In this document: one piece after another, positions 1-10,601 of the stretch
Layout: every line of letters starts with the position of its first letter
Position numbering within the stretch: position 1 is the stretch's first letter
Assembly: GCA_963854735.1 (NCBI GenBank)
Contig: OY978101.1
Location: forward strand, 62,001-126,000
DNA length: 64,000 bases
Origin: Marvania coccoides
Taxonomy: Eukaryota > Chlorophyta > Trebouxiophyceae > Chlorellales > Chlorellaceae
Reading direction: 5' to 3'
The notes under the pieces: generated by a model
Databases searched by the model: none
What the model was told of the DNA's origin: nothing
Seen by the model: the letters and a program-made list of their open reading frames with translations, nothing else
Position numbers and translations under genes: made by a program

Positions 1-71
1 ATTGCAATAAAAATCAAACTTTTGCCAAACGGGCGCTTGCATCGAGCAGCGTGCCGCAAAATTTGAGATCA

Positions 72-580
72 ATGTCTCAGGGTGCTGCTGTTCAGAGCAG
101 TGCTGCTGCTGAAACCACCGCAGGGCCATTGCTGCAGTATGTGGTGCTGCGGAAAGATCTCTGGAAGGAGCTCAAGTGGCCCCTGGGTAGCATTGTGGCT
201 CAGGGGTGTCACGCCGCCACCGCCGCCTTGTGGAACAGCCGAGACGACCCCACGACGCAAGCTTACTGTGCCCCAGAGAACATTGACCACATGCACAAGG
301 TGATTTTTTTTCTCTTATTGGCTCTACAGCTGAAATCGTGTTTGTACAAAGAAAGAGAAGATGATGACCAATGCCGCTTGTTTATTTTCAGGTGGTGCTG
401 GAAGCGACAGGGGAGGCGCAGCTCCGAGACTTGGCGGGGAAAATGGATGCAGCGGGCATCCGACACAAATTATGGGTGGAGCAGCCCGAGAACTTTGTGA
501 CATGCTTGGCCACCGCGCCGTACCCCAAAGACTCTGTTGCCCCGCTGGTGAAAAAACTCAAGCTGTGCAAGGGAGTCTAG
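72..580 (+). CDS. PTRHD1: PTRHD1-like peptidyl-tRNA hydrolase domain protein
   Basis: Exons 72..299 and 392..580 (GT-AG intron, phase 0), about 138 aa, close to the usual ~140 aa. The ATG at 72 is used because the open frame further upstream has no ATG. Seen: an N-terminal block containing QYVVLRKDLW and VAQGCHAATAAL, and a second-exon block with LWVEQPENFVTC and PYPKDSV, which follow animal PTRHD1 closely. The family belongs to the PTH2 peptidyl-tRNA hydrolase fold; hydrolase activity of this subgroup is not well established, so the function is inferred from fold. It is the first gene in the window, and the next gene (791-1178) lies on the other strand, tail-to-tail. Confidence 0.9.
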
Positions 581-790
581 CATGGAACGTGGTCTGGCAA
601 ACATTGAAGAAAAAAGAAAAGAAAACTAAGAATTTGTCTGTCATTGCATTCGTAAATTGGTTTGTATTCTGATGTTTTGCGTTTCCCGGAAGTCGGTGGA
701 AATTATCTGCGATGCAAAAGGTACTGCTTGATTTAATGAAAAGTCAATTCCGCAGTCCAAAGTGCTGTTCGTTGGCTTGCCTTGATGTTT

Positions 791-1178
791 TTACGAGCTC
801 TTGATGCTCTTAATCACGCGTTCTCCAGCCATAGCCATCGCCTCGCCCATCTCCAGCTGCAGAGCGCAAAGCAACAAATGAGCTACTCACTATAAACACT
901 TCCGCACAGTAGCTAGTTTATTCCCCTCAAGCCCGCACTCACCGCCGACACGAAGACTTGTCGTGCTCCTTGGTTCTCAATGGCATCGGCGTTCACCCTG
1001 AAGAAGTTTGAGGAGAGGAGGGGAAACCTGAGCGCAATGCACCCATCGGGTCCAAAGCTCGCTTCACTCATCAACGCAGTGGACCACCAACTCACCGAAC
1101 GACTCCAGCGCGCTTCAAGGCTCCCAAAACGATCGAACTGATTATAGCCTGCACAACTATGTTCCCTACCACTCCCAT
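791..1178 (-). CDS. Small single-pass membrane protein, unrecognised
   Basis: Three short exons on the minus strand: 1178..1096, 997..943 and 856..791, with phases 2 and 0 that join cleanly and GT-AG borders; 67 aa. The start is the ATG at 1178. Seen: an N-terminal hydrophobic helix (residues about 3-22, with NIVVQAIISSIVLGAL) and a basic/amphipathic C-terminus ending SIKSS. No family is recognised. It sits head-to-head with the mitochondrial bL28 gene, 164 bp apart, which suggests a shared promoter and perhaps an organelle or housekeeping role, but that is only inference. Each exon is too short to stand out by itself; the support is consistent phase and an open frame through all three. Confidence 0.6.
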
Positions 1179-1342
1179 GATGAATTTTGTACCTTGCTCA
1201 CCAATAAGAATATAAAATTAAGCACAATTCATGTCTCTAAATGCTGTTTTCGAGTCTTTCGAGTAGTATTAAGAAATCAAACCTCGATTTCTCTCGAAAC
1301 GCGACAGCATTTTATTACATTTAATTTCTAATAATCGTCAAC

Positions 1343-1930
1343 ATGACGCTGGGGTTAGTGGCCTTCACCCGGGCGGTCACCAAGCGAGCAAGGCGAGGAT
1401 TATATGCAGGGAAAAAAGTTTTGTCAGGGAACAACGTCAGCGAAGATGGTGGCAACAGGTGTGCTCATCATCGCCCGAAAAATTGCTGCAGCAGCCTGCC
1501 CGGCGTAATATTTGTTGCCGTCTCGCACACATTTCAATTTTTATGTTTGTTGTTGCAGAACTCGGAGGGTGTGGCGACCAAATTCACAGAAATGCACACT
1601 ATACAGCGGAATTTTAGGGCGAACAGTGCAGACGAGGGTGACCACCGCAGCGCTGAGGTGAGGAATGAGCATTTTTTGCAGTTGATTAAGAATAAACCGT
1701 TATTGACGCCCTTTGTGCTGTTCCTCTGTAGGAATATTGACAAGGCTGGGGGTTTGGACAACTATATTCTGGAGACGCGCGACAAGTACCTTGACTCTGA
1801 CCTGGCCATTGATTTGAAAATTGAAATGCTGGGTAAACTTTTGAGAGAACAGCAGGCGACGGCACCACAGCCAGGCCTCCCTGCTGCGGCGCAGGCAGCC
1901 CTTGCAGCGGACAAGGCCCCAACAACATAG
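1343..1930 (+). CDS. Mitochondrial ribosomal protein bL28m
   Basis: Exons 1343..1458, 1559..1657 and 1732..1930; 137 aa. An open frame runs through all introns, but only the spliced frame gives the family. Seen: TKRARRGLYAGKKVLSGNNV in exon 1, then TRRVWRPNSQ and RVTTAAL in exon 2 (read in a different frame from exon 1), then NIDKAGGLDNYIL in exon 3. This is the bL28 core (gNNVS, tRRxWxPN) with the C-terminal extension typical of mitochondrial forms. It is a structural protein of the large mitoribosomal subunit. The basic N-terminus is compatible with mitochondrial import. Divergent neighbour: the small membrane protein gene at 791-1178. Confidence 0.9.
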   Translation: MTLGLVAFTRAVTKRARRGLYAGKKVLSGNNVSEDGGNRCAHHRPKNCCSSLPGVIFVAVSHTFQFLCLLLQNSEGVATKFTEMHTIQRNFRANSADEGDHRSAEVRNEHFLQLIKNKPLLTPFVLFLCRNIDKAGGLDNYILETRDKYLDSDLAIDLKIEMLGKLLREQQATAPQPGLPAAAQAALAADKAPTT

Positions 1931-1993
1931 CATTAGATGTAACGCCACGGTTTACACTAGAAAACGTAGTAATTCAACAACAGGAATGCATTT

Positions 1994-2007
1994 GGGGGGG
2001 GGGGGGG
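1994..2007. repeat. Poly(G) tract, 14 nt
   Basis: Uninterrupted run of 14 G in the tail-to-tail spacer after bL28m and before the 3' end of the next gene. Similar tracts occur at 6969-6983 (15 G) and 37651-37668 (18 C). Confidence 0.95.
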
Positions 2008-2058
2008 AGGGAAATCCTTGTCGTCAAATTGAGAGCTGTCCAACTTGCATCACACAGC

Positions 2059-2891
2059 TTATTTGACCCCCTCCCCGCGGAACTCCTTCTCCATCTCCTC
2101 CTCCTGAGGATTTTCAGTTTTGTAGGTGGGGTCCTGCGCCATGGAGTACAAGTGTGTTGGTGAATGGCGGAAAGCGCAAAACGTGTTCAAATAGATAAAC
2201 ACTTGCCTGGCGCTCCCGGTACACGTTAACCTTCTCTGCCTCCTTCTCTCCCGCCTTCATCTCGGCCTTCATCTCCTCGGCTCCCTCGCGCTCAACAGCC
2301 AATGAACCGCCACGCAACTCAGCACCATAGTCGGCACGCGGGCCTGCACAGCGTTGACAGATGTTATTTGCAAGACTCCTAGGGGGTATTACGCATCAAT
2401 GGCAATGGACATTTATTTCTCGGGTGAAGTTATTTTATTAATTATTTGGCGAACTTACGGCTGCCCACGCCGCTCCCCTCCTGTTTCTTAGGGATCTTTG
2501 ATTCCTCCATCGGAATGTCAGCCATGGTGATAAACTGCAGGTTAAATAAATTGCCAAGGGGACGACTGGGAGTGCGACCAAGGCATGAGGCAATAATTGG
2601 CAGCGGCGGAATAGGAACAGGAATAACCGTCGCCGCAACATGAGAGTTAAGCTTCGCTTTTCCAAAGGCCCTTGGAAGCTCAATATCTATAATTTTACAA
2701 CTCACGGAAGGCTCTTGTTCGCTGAGGAAGAGTTTCTGCTCGAAGGAAGAGCTGCACCCAGAGAAAATGAGTGAGGGGTGATTCGCTGTATTTTCTTGTG
2801 TGCCATCAGCAGCTTGGGAGGCCCCTTTTCTTTCTTCTTACCGAAAAGCGATTAACTCGGATATTGAAATGCATTTGGGGATTCCGCACTT
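2059..2891 (-). CDS. Small charged protein, unrecognised, 5' end unresolved
   Basis: Five exons fit on the minus strand: 2891..2842, 2751..2706, 2534..2459, 2343..2207 and 2133..2059, with phases 2, 0, 1 and 0 that join without a stop. The last intron is GC-AG (CGCCAG followed by gcaagt). The product is Glu/Lys-rich, with AEEMKAEMKAGEKEAEKVNV and a C-terminus EFRGEGVK. No initiator ATG precedes the 2891 exon in frame with a good donor; the first in-frame ATG is at 2525 (MADIPMEE), so either a further 5' exon lies in 2892-3110 or translation starts there. No family recognised. Real exons are likely because phases agree at all four junctions, but the gene boundary is uncertain. Confidence 0.5.
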
Positions 2892-3217
2892 CTGTTTAGT
2901 GCGGTTAGCGCTTAGCTTCAGCACAGCTTCACTGCCTGCTGTATGTGGCACCAAGCGTGGAACAATGAGAAAGAATAATTTTCTTTCCGTAAGCAAATGA
3001 TGGCATCAAAATTGGGGTACACTGTAAAGAATTCATTAGTAATGCATGTGGTGAAGATTCATCGGTCGACCAATCCTGCCTGATTCTTTATCAATGGAAT
3101 CGTTTGCTACATGAAATGAAAAAGGAACACGCTGTTTATTATTTCACGCTCCACTCCACTACTCACTCCTCTCCTTAATTCCGCTCGTATCTATTCATAA
3201 AATCGCCATCACCGCCT
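2892..3217. other. Intergenic, AT-rich
   Basis: Lies between the small charged-protein gene (5' side) and the 3' end of the bHLH gene, both on the minus strand. It probably holds the missing first exon or promoter of the former. Nothing else recognised. Confidence 0.5.
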
Positions 3218-4464
3218 TCACTGACGTGCCCGCTTGGTGGCCTCTGCCTCGACGCCATTCTCCCTGGGAGGACCTCCCGCCACGCCATTGGCTGCCCGCT
3301 TCTCGCCCCGCCCCTCAGCCGCCTTTTCGCTGCTCCCTTCCCGCTGTACCCCCGCCTCAGCCACCGGCTGAGACTCCGCCATCATCGCCCTCCCCGTGCC
3401 ATCGGTGTCCTCAGGCGGCGCCAGTTGCGCAGCCATCGCCAGCTCCTCACTGACCGAAGGCAGCGCCGCAATCTTGTTCTTGTTGTTGGCCGGCGCTGCG
3501 GTGGCAGGCCTGGCCGGCTGAGCTGGAATCTGCAGCTGCAGCACGTGTGGCAGCATCTGCGTCTGTCCAGGCATCGATGTTGCCATGTTTTCCGCCTGCT
3601 GCAGCAGCGCATACCCTGCCAGGCTGTCAATTCCCGCCATCGCTGCTGCCGCTGTGTTGGTGGTCACCAGGGTGCCTTCGGGGGTGCCTCCGCCGCCCTC
3701 CCCAAAAGTATAGGGCGCGGAGGGAGGGGCGACGGTGGGTGGCAGTCCCATTTTTGTCTCCAGCTCCATCACTCGGTGCTGCAGGCGCTGCACGTAGCCA
3801 ACGACGTCCTCAAGAAAGGCAGCGGTGTTGGCACGCTCGGTGTGGGGCACGATCTTGCGCAGGGCGTCGAGCCGCTCGTTGATGCGGGACCGCCGCCGTG
3901 CCTCGGCCTGACGTTGGAAAGAAAGTAAATAGCAGTAGTAGTCAGTACAGGGAGGGGGACACGGGGGGACGCACAGATAAAGATGATATGGTTCTCAGCA
4001 AAATAAACCATATAACTACGGCATGGACGCACCTGCTGGTGCCTGCTCGCGTAGCTGTTGTTGTTGGTGATGGTGCGTCCGTCTCCGCTGCGGGTCTGCT
4101 TGGCGCGGCCGCTGGGAGGGGGCGCCTCCGCAGCGGGCGGCAGCGCTGGCTGCTGCTGCTGCGCCTGCTGCTGCTGCTGCGCCTGCTGCTGCACCCCCGT
4201 CATCATGTTTGCCAGCAGCTGCTGCATCAGATGCTGCGGTGCGACTGCTGCTGGCGATGGCAGAGGGGCGCCGCTCATCTGAGCCATGACGTAGTCTGCG
4301 TAGTTTGGAGGCATCCCAGGCACGGCGGCGCCCACTCTGTTGAAGGCCGAGTTCCTGACCGCTGCAGCCTGCGCAGCAACCGCATTTTGCAGGGTTGATG
4401 AATTATTATTATTTGCAGGTAATTGAGAGCCACTCCCTCGGCGAGGCAGCTCGCGAACATCCAT
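3218..4464 (-). CDS. bHLH transcription factor, BIM-like
   Basis: Exons 4464..4033 and 3907..3218 (phase 0 intron); 373 aa. The intron falls inside the DNA-binding basic region. Seen: basic region SRHQQAEARRRSRINERLDA, helix 1/loop IVPHTERANTAAF, helix 2 LEDVVGYVQRLQ, followed by a short leucine-zipper-like stretch. The basic region has the H-E-R pattern expected for E-box binding. The N-terminus is Asn- and Gln-rich (several QQQQ runs near residues 95-115), and the C-terminal half is Ala/Pro-rich. The helix most resembles the plant BIM class of bHLH proteins (brassinosteroid-related in land plants; role in algae unknown). Head-to-head with LCMT1 across 194 bp. Confidence 0.85.
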
Positions 4465-4658
4465 GGTATTACTATAAACTGAAAATTAAATACGAGGCCT
4501 GATACAGCTCCAGACTTTCGCATTTCACGTAAGAACTTCTTCGGAAGAAGAAGTGCGAACTTCGGAAACGTGACTGTCCCGAAAAAATTCAAAGGTTTTC
4601 AAAAATTCCGTGCTCCGCATGTGCAGTATACCATTCTTCGAGAAATAGGGAGGTAGCA

Positions 4659-5911
4659 ATGGCGCGAGCGTCCCGGGAGGAGGTGGCTGGGGTCATTGAA
4701 ACCAATGATGACGCCCAGGCCAGCAAACTGTGCGATTCCATGCTATGATTACGCGTGCATTACATCAATATGCAGCATAGACATTGGCCCAATGTGCCGG
4801 ACAGCGCCCTGACTCCCTCATTTCGCCCCTTTCTCCGCAGTGCTTGCGTCCGCCTCGGCTACTTTCGTGACGACTTTGTGCACCTCTTTGTGAGGTCCCC
4901 AGTGCGAAGATCGCCGTTGATCAATCGCGGTAAGCGCCGCCGCCTAAACGTTGAATACCATGCGTTTTAATGCATTTATCTTTAAGAAAATCGAGTTGCC
5001 GCCACCTCGACTCTCAACCCCCTTCCTTGTTCCGCATGTACGCAGGCTACTACTCGCGGTTTGCTGCAGTGCGCACCATGTTGCTAGACTTTCTGAGGGC
5101 CACGGCAGAGTGCCCAGTCTCTCAGGTCGTGGTGTTGGGTGCTGGGTACGACACAACGTTCTTCCAACTCTCTAAAGAAGGCATCCTGAAGAACGGCGCC
5201 AAAAATGTGCGCTACGTGGAGCTGGACTTTCCCGACGTCGTGCAGCGGAAGATCACCGCGATTGATCGGACGCCTGAGCTGCAGCGCTACGTCGACGCTG
5301 CTGCGGTTGACTGCGAGCTTGGGGAGGTGCGGGGGTCGCGGTACTGGGCGCTGGGCGCTGATTTGAGGCAACCGCAGGTTGTGGATGAGGCTCTCACCAG
5401 GGCTGGTCTCGATTTCTCGGCCCCTACGTTTGTGCTGGCAGAGTGCGTGCTGGTTTACATGGAGCCAACACACAGCACAGCGCTACTCTCGCAGCTGGGG
5501 GACAAGCTAACGTCGTGCGCCATCGCCATTTACGAGCAGTTCAACCCTGACGATGCGTTTGGGCGTCAGATGATGGTTAATTTGTCGGTGCGTGGGTGCC
5601 CCTTGCTGGGCATCGTTCCTACGCTGGAGACGCACTCGCAGCGGCTCAGGGACGCTGGGTGGGACCGAGTGGAGACCCGCAGCATGGCAGACTTGTACAC
5701 AAATTGTTTAAACCCCGCGGAGCGACGACGCATTGAGCGGCTGGAGATGTTTGATGAGTTTGAGGAGTGGAACTTGATTCAGAGCCATTACTGCATTGCG
5801 CTGGGGGTTAATGATGCGTCTGGCGCCCTCCGTAGCTTTTGGTTCCCAGCGCCCCCGCCAGACCCTCGATTAGCAGCGCTGCAAGCTGCGCTGGCTGCAC
5901 GAAATAAATAA
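4659..5911 (+). CDS. LCMT1: Leucine carboxyl methyltransferase 1 (PP2A methylating)
   Basis: Exons 4659..4729, 4841..4929 and 5046..5911; 341 aa, near the usual ~330. Seen: N-terminal VIETNDDAQASKL, then VRLGYFRDD, PLINRGYYSRFAAVR, the SAM-binding motif VVVLGAGYDTTFFQL, then YVELDFPDVVQRK and LAECVLVYMEP. This enzyme methylates the C-terminal leucine of the PP2A catalytic subunit, controlling holoenzyme assembly; cytosolic. Exon phases (2 and 1) join exactly and restore the LCMT1 N-terminal region, so the start at 4659 is well supported. Tail-to-tail with the PsbP gene, 115 bp apart. Confidence 0.92.
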
Positions 5912-6025
5912 CCCCGACGCTGCAGGTCACAAAACTTGAATGAATGAACACTGCTTCCTCTCAAAAATCGAATTTTAATGCGTTGAATGAATCCAAATCG
6001 ATACATAAATATAAACTAACAGATG

Positions 6026-6854
6026 CTAAGCAATTTCTAGGGACTGCGTTGCCTTCTCAAGCACCACCACGTCTGCCGCTGCTGCATCACCGCACGCCTC
6101 CTTCCCACACCCTGTCGTACCGTTGACGATGTACAGTTTTTTGTTGACAATGGCCACCGAGTTCACAATGCGCTTGTTGCCGCGAGTGCTGGAGAGCTCG
6201 TACACAAAATCGTAGCAGGTGCCGAAGGGAGCGGCCCGCTGGGCTTGGCTGAGCATGGCGACGCTGAGCGTGCTCTCTTTCGCTCGCTCTGCTGCCAGGA
6301 GTTTCTCCCCCACCGCCTCCAGGCTGCCAAATTGGTCCAGCGCTGCGATCATGACTGGTAAAATGGTAACACCAAGCGTGGAGCTCTTGTGCTGGGGGTC
6401 GCGAAACAGGGCGTCTGCCCCGGCCTTGTCCACCTGCTCCCATGCCGCTGGGCGCAGCAGGGAGTAGCCCGATGCGCCGGTGAACCTCACGAACTGTGCG
6501 TCTACTTCCTCTGATTCGGGAGACGCTGCTGAAGGGAACGGGGACACCAGCATGGAGGCTGGACACGAGGCGAGCACCGCTGCCGCCAAAAGTTCGCGCC
6601 GTGCGATGGAGAGGTGTGGTAGGCGGTCGGCATTGCGGTGTTGAAGGGGAGGCAGGGATTCCTCCGCCTACGCAGCACAGCAAAACAAATGGACACTATA
6701 GTGAGACAAAGTACGGTGTCAACATTCAAAATGGTCACATGCTTCTTACCTGCACTCTAATTGCGCAAGGAGGCTGAGAAGGAGCAGCTCTTCGCTTCTT
6801 GATCAGTCGCCGAGAAGTAGAATTGGTGACAAGTGATAAAGACATTGTCGCCAT
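6026..6854 (-). CDS. PsbP-domain protein, thylakoid lumen
   Basis: Exons 6854..6750 and 6667..6026; 248 aa. The ATG at 6854 opens a Ser/Arg-rich transit peptide (MATMSLSLVTNSTSRRLIKK). Exon 2 holds a second targeting signal: SIARRELLAAAVLAS, a twin-arginine plus hydrophobic stretch, so Tat import into the thylakoid lumen is inferred. The mature part contains GYSLLRPAAWEQV, LFRDPQHKSSTLGVTILPV and YDFVYELSS, the PsbP fold. PsbP-domain proteins assist assembly or stability of photosystem II, photosystem I or NDH; which one cannot be decided here. Head-to-head with RPN2. Confidence 0.88.
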
Positions 6855-6968
6855 CAAGCTGGATTAAAGAGGCAGCGCGGTGGTTGTGATTAACGCGTTT
6901 TACTTTAAATTGAGTGCGTCTAAGCTGCAGAAAAGTTCATTTTTTTGCTTCTTTTGAAGAATTTTTTT

Positions 6969-6983
6969 GGGGGGGGGGGGGGG
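6969..6983. repeat. Poly(G) tract, 15 nt, in a divergent promoter region
   Basis: Fifteen consecutive G in the 302-bp spacer between the divergent PsbP and RPN2 genes. Possible G-quadruplex or length-variable site. Confidence 0.9.
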
Positions 6984-7156
6984 ATTACAACCTCCGCCTC
7001 CACAGCACAGCCCCCTTCTATAATTTTGTTTCTTAAATCATAAGATCTGTATCGAAGAAGTGAAAAGGCAGAAATCATCGCTGATAGTTGTTGATCAAAC
7101 AATATAATTCTTTACAACTGCACGAAACGGCAGCAACGCTGGCTTCCGCGGCTGTG

Positions 7157-10100
7157 ATGAGCCCCCAGGCTGGGGTGGGCATGGCCCCAGTGAGCAGCGC
7201 TGCTGGCGTCTTGGCCCTGCTGGAAGAGGAGGACGACAACCTCAAGCTCGTTGCTCTCCAGCAGTTGGATCGCTCCGTGCACGACTTCTGGTTCCAGATC
7301 AGCGGCTCCATCGCCACCATTGAGGCGCTGTACGAGGACGAGGACTTCACGCACCGCGAGCTCGCTGCTCTGGTCGCTTCAAAGGTGTGATCACTTTTTT
7401 GATGCTGTTTTTCAAGGGGCCCAGCGCCAATCAGTTTCCCGGGTCGCGCATGTATGCCAAAGCTGACCATCCCCCACCTCTCAAAACCCCCCACCCCATT
7501 TTTTCGCGCAGGTGTTTTACCACCTTGACGATCTCGACGACGCACTGACGTATGCGCTTGGAGCTGGCTCTCTCTTCGACGTGGCCGACCCCTCCGACTA
7601 CGTCCAGACCATCCTCTCCCGCTGCCTGGACACCTACATCGCCGCCCGTTCCCGCGCAGCCGAGGAGGGCCGCTCCTCTGCTGATGGCATTGACGCCCGC
7701 CTCACCGCCATCGTGGAGCGACTCTTTCAGCGCTGCCTGGCGGACGGCCAGGCCGAGCAGGCGGTAGGCATTGCGCTGGAATGCCACCGCCTGGACTGCC
7801 TTGAGGCTGCCATCGCTGGGAGCCCCGATCCTGTGCGCACTTTGACCTACGCCCTGGCAGTCACCCAGAAGCTGGTGGTTTCCCGCACCTTCAGGGACCA
7901 GGTGCTACGCCTAGTGGTGTCTCGCTACGAGAAGGTGCCCTCCCCCGACTACGCCGCCATCTGCCGCTGCCTCACCTTTCTGGGTGATGCCGACGAGGTG
8001 GCAGCAGTGCTGGGGAAGCTGCTGGTGGGCAGCGAGGACGACGCGCTGATGGCCTACCAGATCGGGTTCGACCTGGTGGGGGCGGAGCTGCAGGCGTTCA
8101 TCGCCGCAGTCAGGGATAAACTCAAAGCCGCAGCGCCGGCACCACCGCCCGCTGCTCCTGCTGCTGTGGATGGCGGCGTCGACGTGGAGATGTCCACCGA
8201 GGAGGACCCCCCTACCACCCCTGCCGCAAACGACCCCATCGCCGCTCGTTTCTCCCGTTTCGACGCTGTGGTGTCTGGCGACGTCCCCATCGAGCTGGAG
8301 CGGCAGTTCCTGGCCTCCCGCAACGCCGCCGACCTCCAGATCCTGAAGAACATCAAGGCGGGCATCGAGCCCCGCAACAGCGTGTGCCACGGCGCCGCTG
8401 TGTTCGCCAACGCGGTGTGCCACGTCGGCACCGGGGTCGACACTTTCTTGAGGGAGAACCTGGACTGGCTGGCCAAGGCAACCAACTGGGCCAAGTTCTC
8501 TGCCACCGCGGGGCTGGGCGTCATCCACAGGGGCAACCTGGCCAAGAGCCGCTCCCTGGTGAGCCCATACCTGCCGGCGGCGCCAGGCGGCGGCAGTCCC
8601 TCCCCCTACTCGGAGGGCGGTGCGCTGTACGCGCTGGGGCTGATCCACATCAACCACGGCGCCGACGTGCGTCAGCTGCTGCTCGACTCCCTGCGCGCCA
8701 GCCAGCAAGAGGTGGTGCAGCACGGGGCGTGCCTGGGGCTGGGCATCGCTGGGCTGGGGTCAGAGGACGCCGAGGCCTTTGACGACGTCAAAAACACGCT
8801 CTACATGGATTCTGCGGTGGCTGGCGAGGCTGCGGGCCTGGCCCTGGGTCTGCTGTTTGCAGGCACCGGCACTGAGCGGGGGGCTGAGATGCTGGCGTAC
8901 GCCCACGACACCCAGCACGAGAAGATCATCCGCGGGCTGGCCATTGGGCTGGCGGTGGTGCACTACGCCCGCGAGGAGAGCGCGGAGACCACGATCGAGG
9001 CCATGGTGCGTGACCAAGACCCCATCATTCGGTACGGAGGCATGTTCACCGTGGGACTTGCGTATTGCGGCACCGGCAACAACGCCGCCATCCAGAAGCT
9101 GCTGCACTTTGCGGTGAGCGACGTCAGCGACGACGTGCGACGGGCGGCGGTGACCAACCTGGGCTTTGTGCTGGCGGCGGCGCCGGAGCAGTGCCCCCGC
9201 ATCGTGGCCCTGCTGGCGGAGAGCTACAACCCGCACGTGCGGTATGGCGCTGCCATGGCGGTGGGCATCGCTGCTGCGGGCACTGGACGCGGCGACGCCC
9301 TGTCACTGCTGCAGCCAATGCTGCGCGACAGCGTGGACTTTGTGCAGCAGGGGGCGCTGATCGCCAGCGCGCTCGTGCTCATGGAGCAGCCCGAGGCCAA
9401 GCAGAAGCACCTGCGCGAGCGCATTTCCTCTCTGCACGGCAACCGTGGCGCTGAGACCATGGCCCGCATGGGGGCGATCATGGCGGCAGGCATCCTGGAC
9501 GCGGGAGGGCGCAACGCCACCCTCGCGCTGCGCTCCTCTTCGGGGTACTTCCGCCGTACCGCGGTGGTTGGTACTGCTCTGTTCCTGCAGTACTGGTATT
9601 GGCATCCGCTGTCCTACACCCTGTCCCTGGCGCTGGCCCCCACCGCGCTCATCGGCGTGGACGCTACTCTGGGCGCTCCCAAAGATTTTGCTGCGCGCTG
9701 CGACGCGAAGCCCTCTGCGTTTGCCTACCCCCCACCCGTTCCCACCGAGGACAAGAAAGTCAAGGAGAAGCTGGCCACGGCGGTGCTGTCCACCACCGCC
9801 CGCGCAAAGGCGCGCGCTGCCAAGAAGGACAAGGCCAAGGGTGGCGCAGCGGGAGGGGGAGCAGAGGCGATGGACACCGGCGATGCTGCTGCTGCTGCCG
9901 TGAAGAAGGAGGGCGACAAGGCGGAGGAAGGGAACAAGGAGAAGGCGGAGGAAGGGAACAAGGAGAAGGCGGATAAGCCCAAGGAGCCCGAGCCCGCCAG
10001 TTTTGCGCTCGAAAACCCCGCTCGCGTGACCCCTGGGCAGCGTCGCTACGTGGCATTTCCTGAGGAGGGGCAGCGGTGGCGTCCGGTGAGGGCCACGCCC

Positions 10101-10286
10101 TCTGGGTTTGTGGTGCTGAAGGACACCACCCCTGGCGCGACCATTGAGTACATGTTCCAGGAGGAGAAGCCCAAGGAGGCGGCGGCGGCGGTGACAACTG
10201 CGGCAGCGGAGGCTGCCCCTGCAGCAGCTGCTGATGGCGGTGATGAGCCCCCGCCCCCTGAGCCGTTTGAGTACGTCCCGTCGTAG
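7157..10286 (+). CDS. RPN2: 26S proteasome regulatory subunit RPN2 (PSMD1)
   Basis: Exons 7157..7384 and 7512..10286; 1000 aa (animal homologue ~950). The ATG at 7157 starts MSPQAGVGMAPVSSAAGVLA. Seen: an N-terminal helical region with LLEEEDDNLKLVALQQLD, and a central set of proteasome/cyclosome repeats (GGALYALGLIHINHG, HGACLGLGIAGLGS, GEAAGLALGLLFAGTG, RYGGMFTVGLAYCGTG, RYGAAMAVGIAAAGTG). After these come a charged Lys/Glu linker containing a twice-repeated EEGNKEKA unit and a C-terminus PPEPFEYVPS. The last motif corresponds to the RPN13-binding tail known in RPN2. It is the toroidal scaffold of the 19S base. The second exon is very GC-rich with strong codon bias. Confidence 0.96.
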
Positions 10287-10601
10287 TAACAATCGCTCGT
10301 GAAACGGCCATTATTCCCTCGTTATCTGCTAACAAATAATGAAAAATGTAACTGAATCTGATCTGCACAAGCTGCATGGCGAAAGATCGCTGCGTGGCCA
10401 GCGATCTGAGCAATATAGTGTATCGATAATGCGAAATTGCGTTGCTTTTGCTTTGAAGATGAACAGCAGGTTGGAGAAGGAGGACCCTTTGCTCAAATTT
10501 CAAAATTCTACAACGAATAGATCGTTCATTTGTTTTATGTTAACATAAATCAAAACTTTAAAGTCCATATATTCCATCTAGTTGGGCGAGTATCCGTGGC
10601 G
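10287..10601. other. Intergenic
   Basis: RPN2 3' flank and Rubisco-activase-like promoter/5' UTR; AT-rich, no gene seen. Confidence 0.6.

Noticed and set aside
1343..1930. Uninterrupted 195-codon reading of the bL28m locus
   Set aside because: The middle part matches nothing in that frame, while the spliced frame gives TRRVWRPNSQ and RVTTAAL of bL28.
9303..10292. 329-codon minus-strand open frame opposite RPN2
   Set aside because: Antisense shadow of the RPN2 C-terminal exon; Arg/Gly-rich translation without domain.
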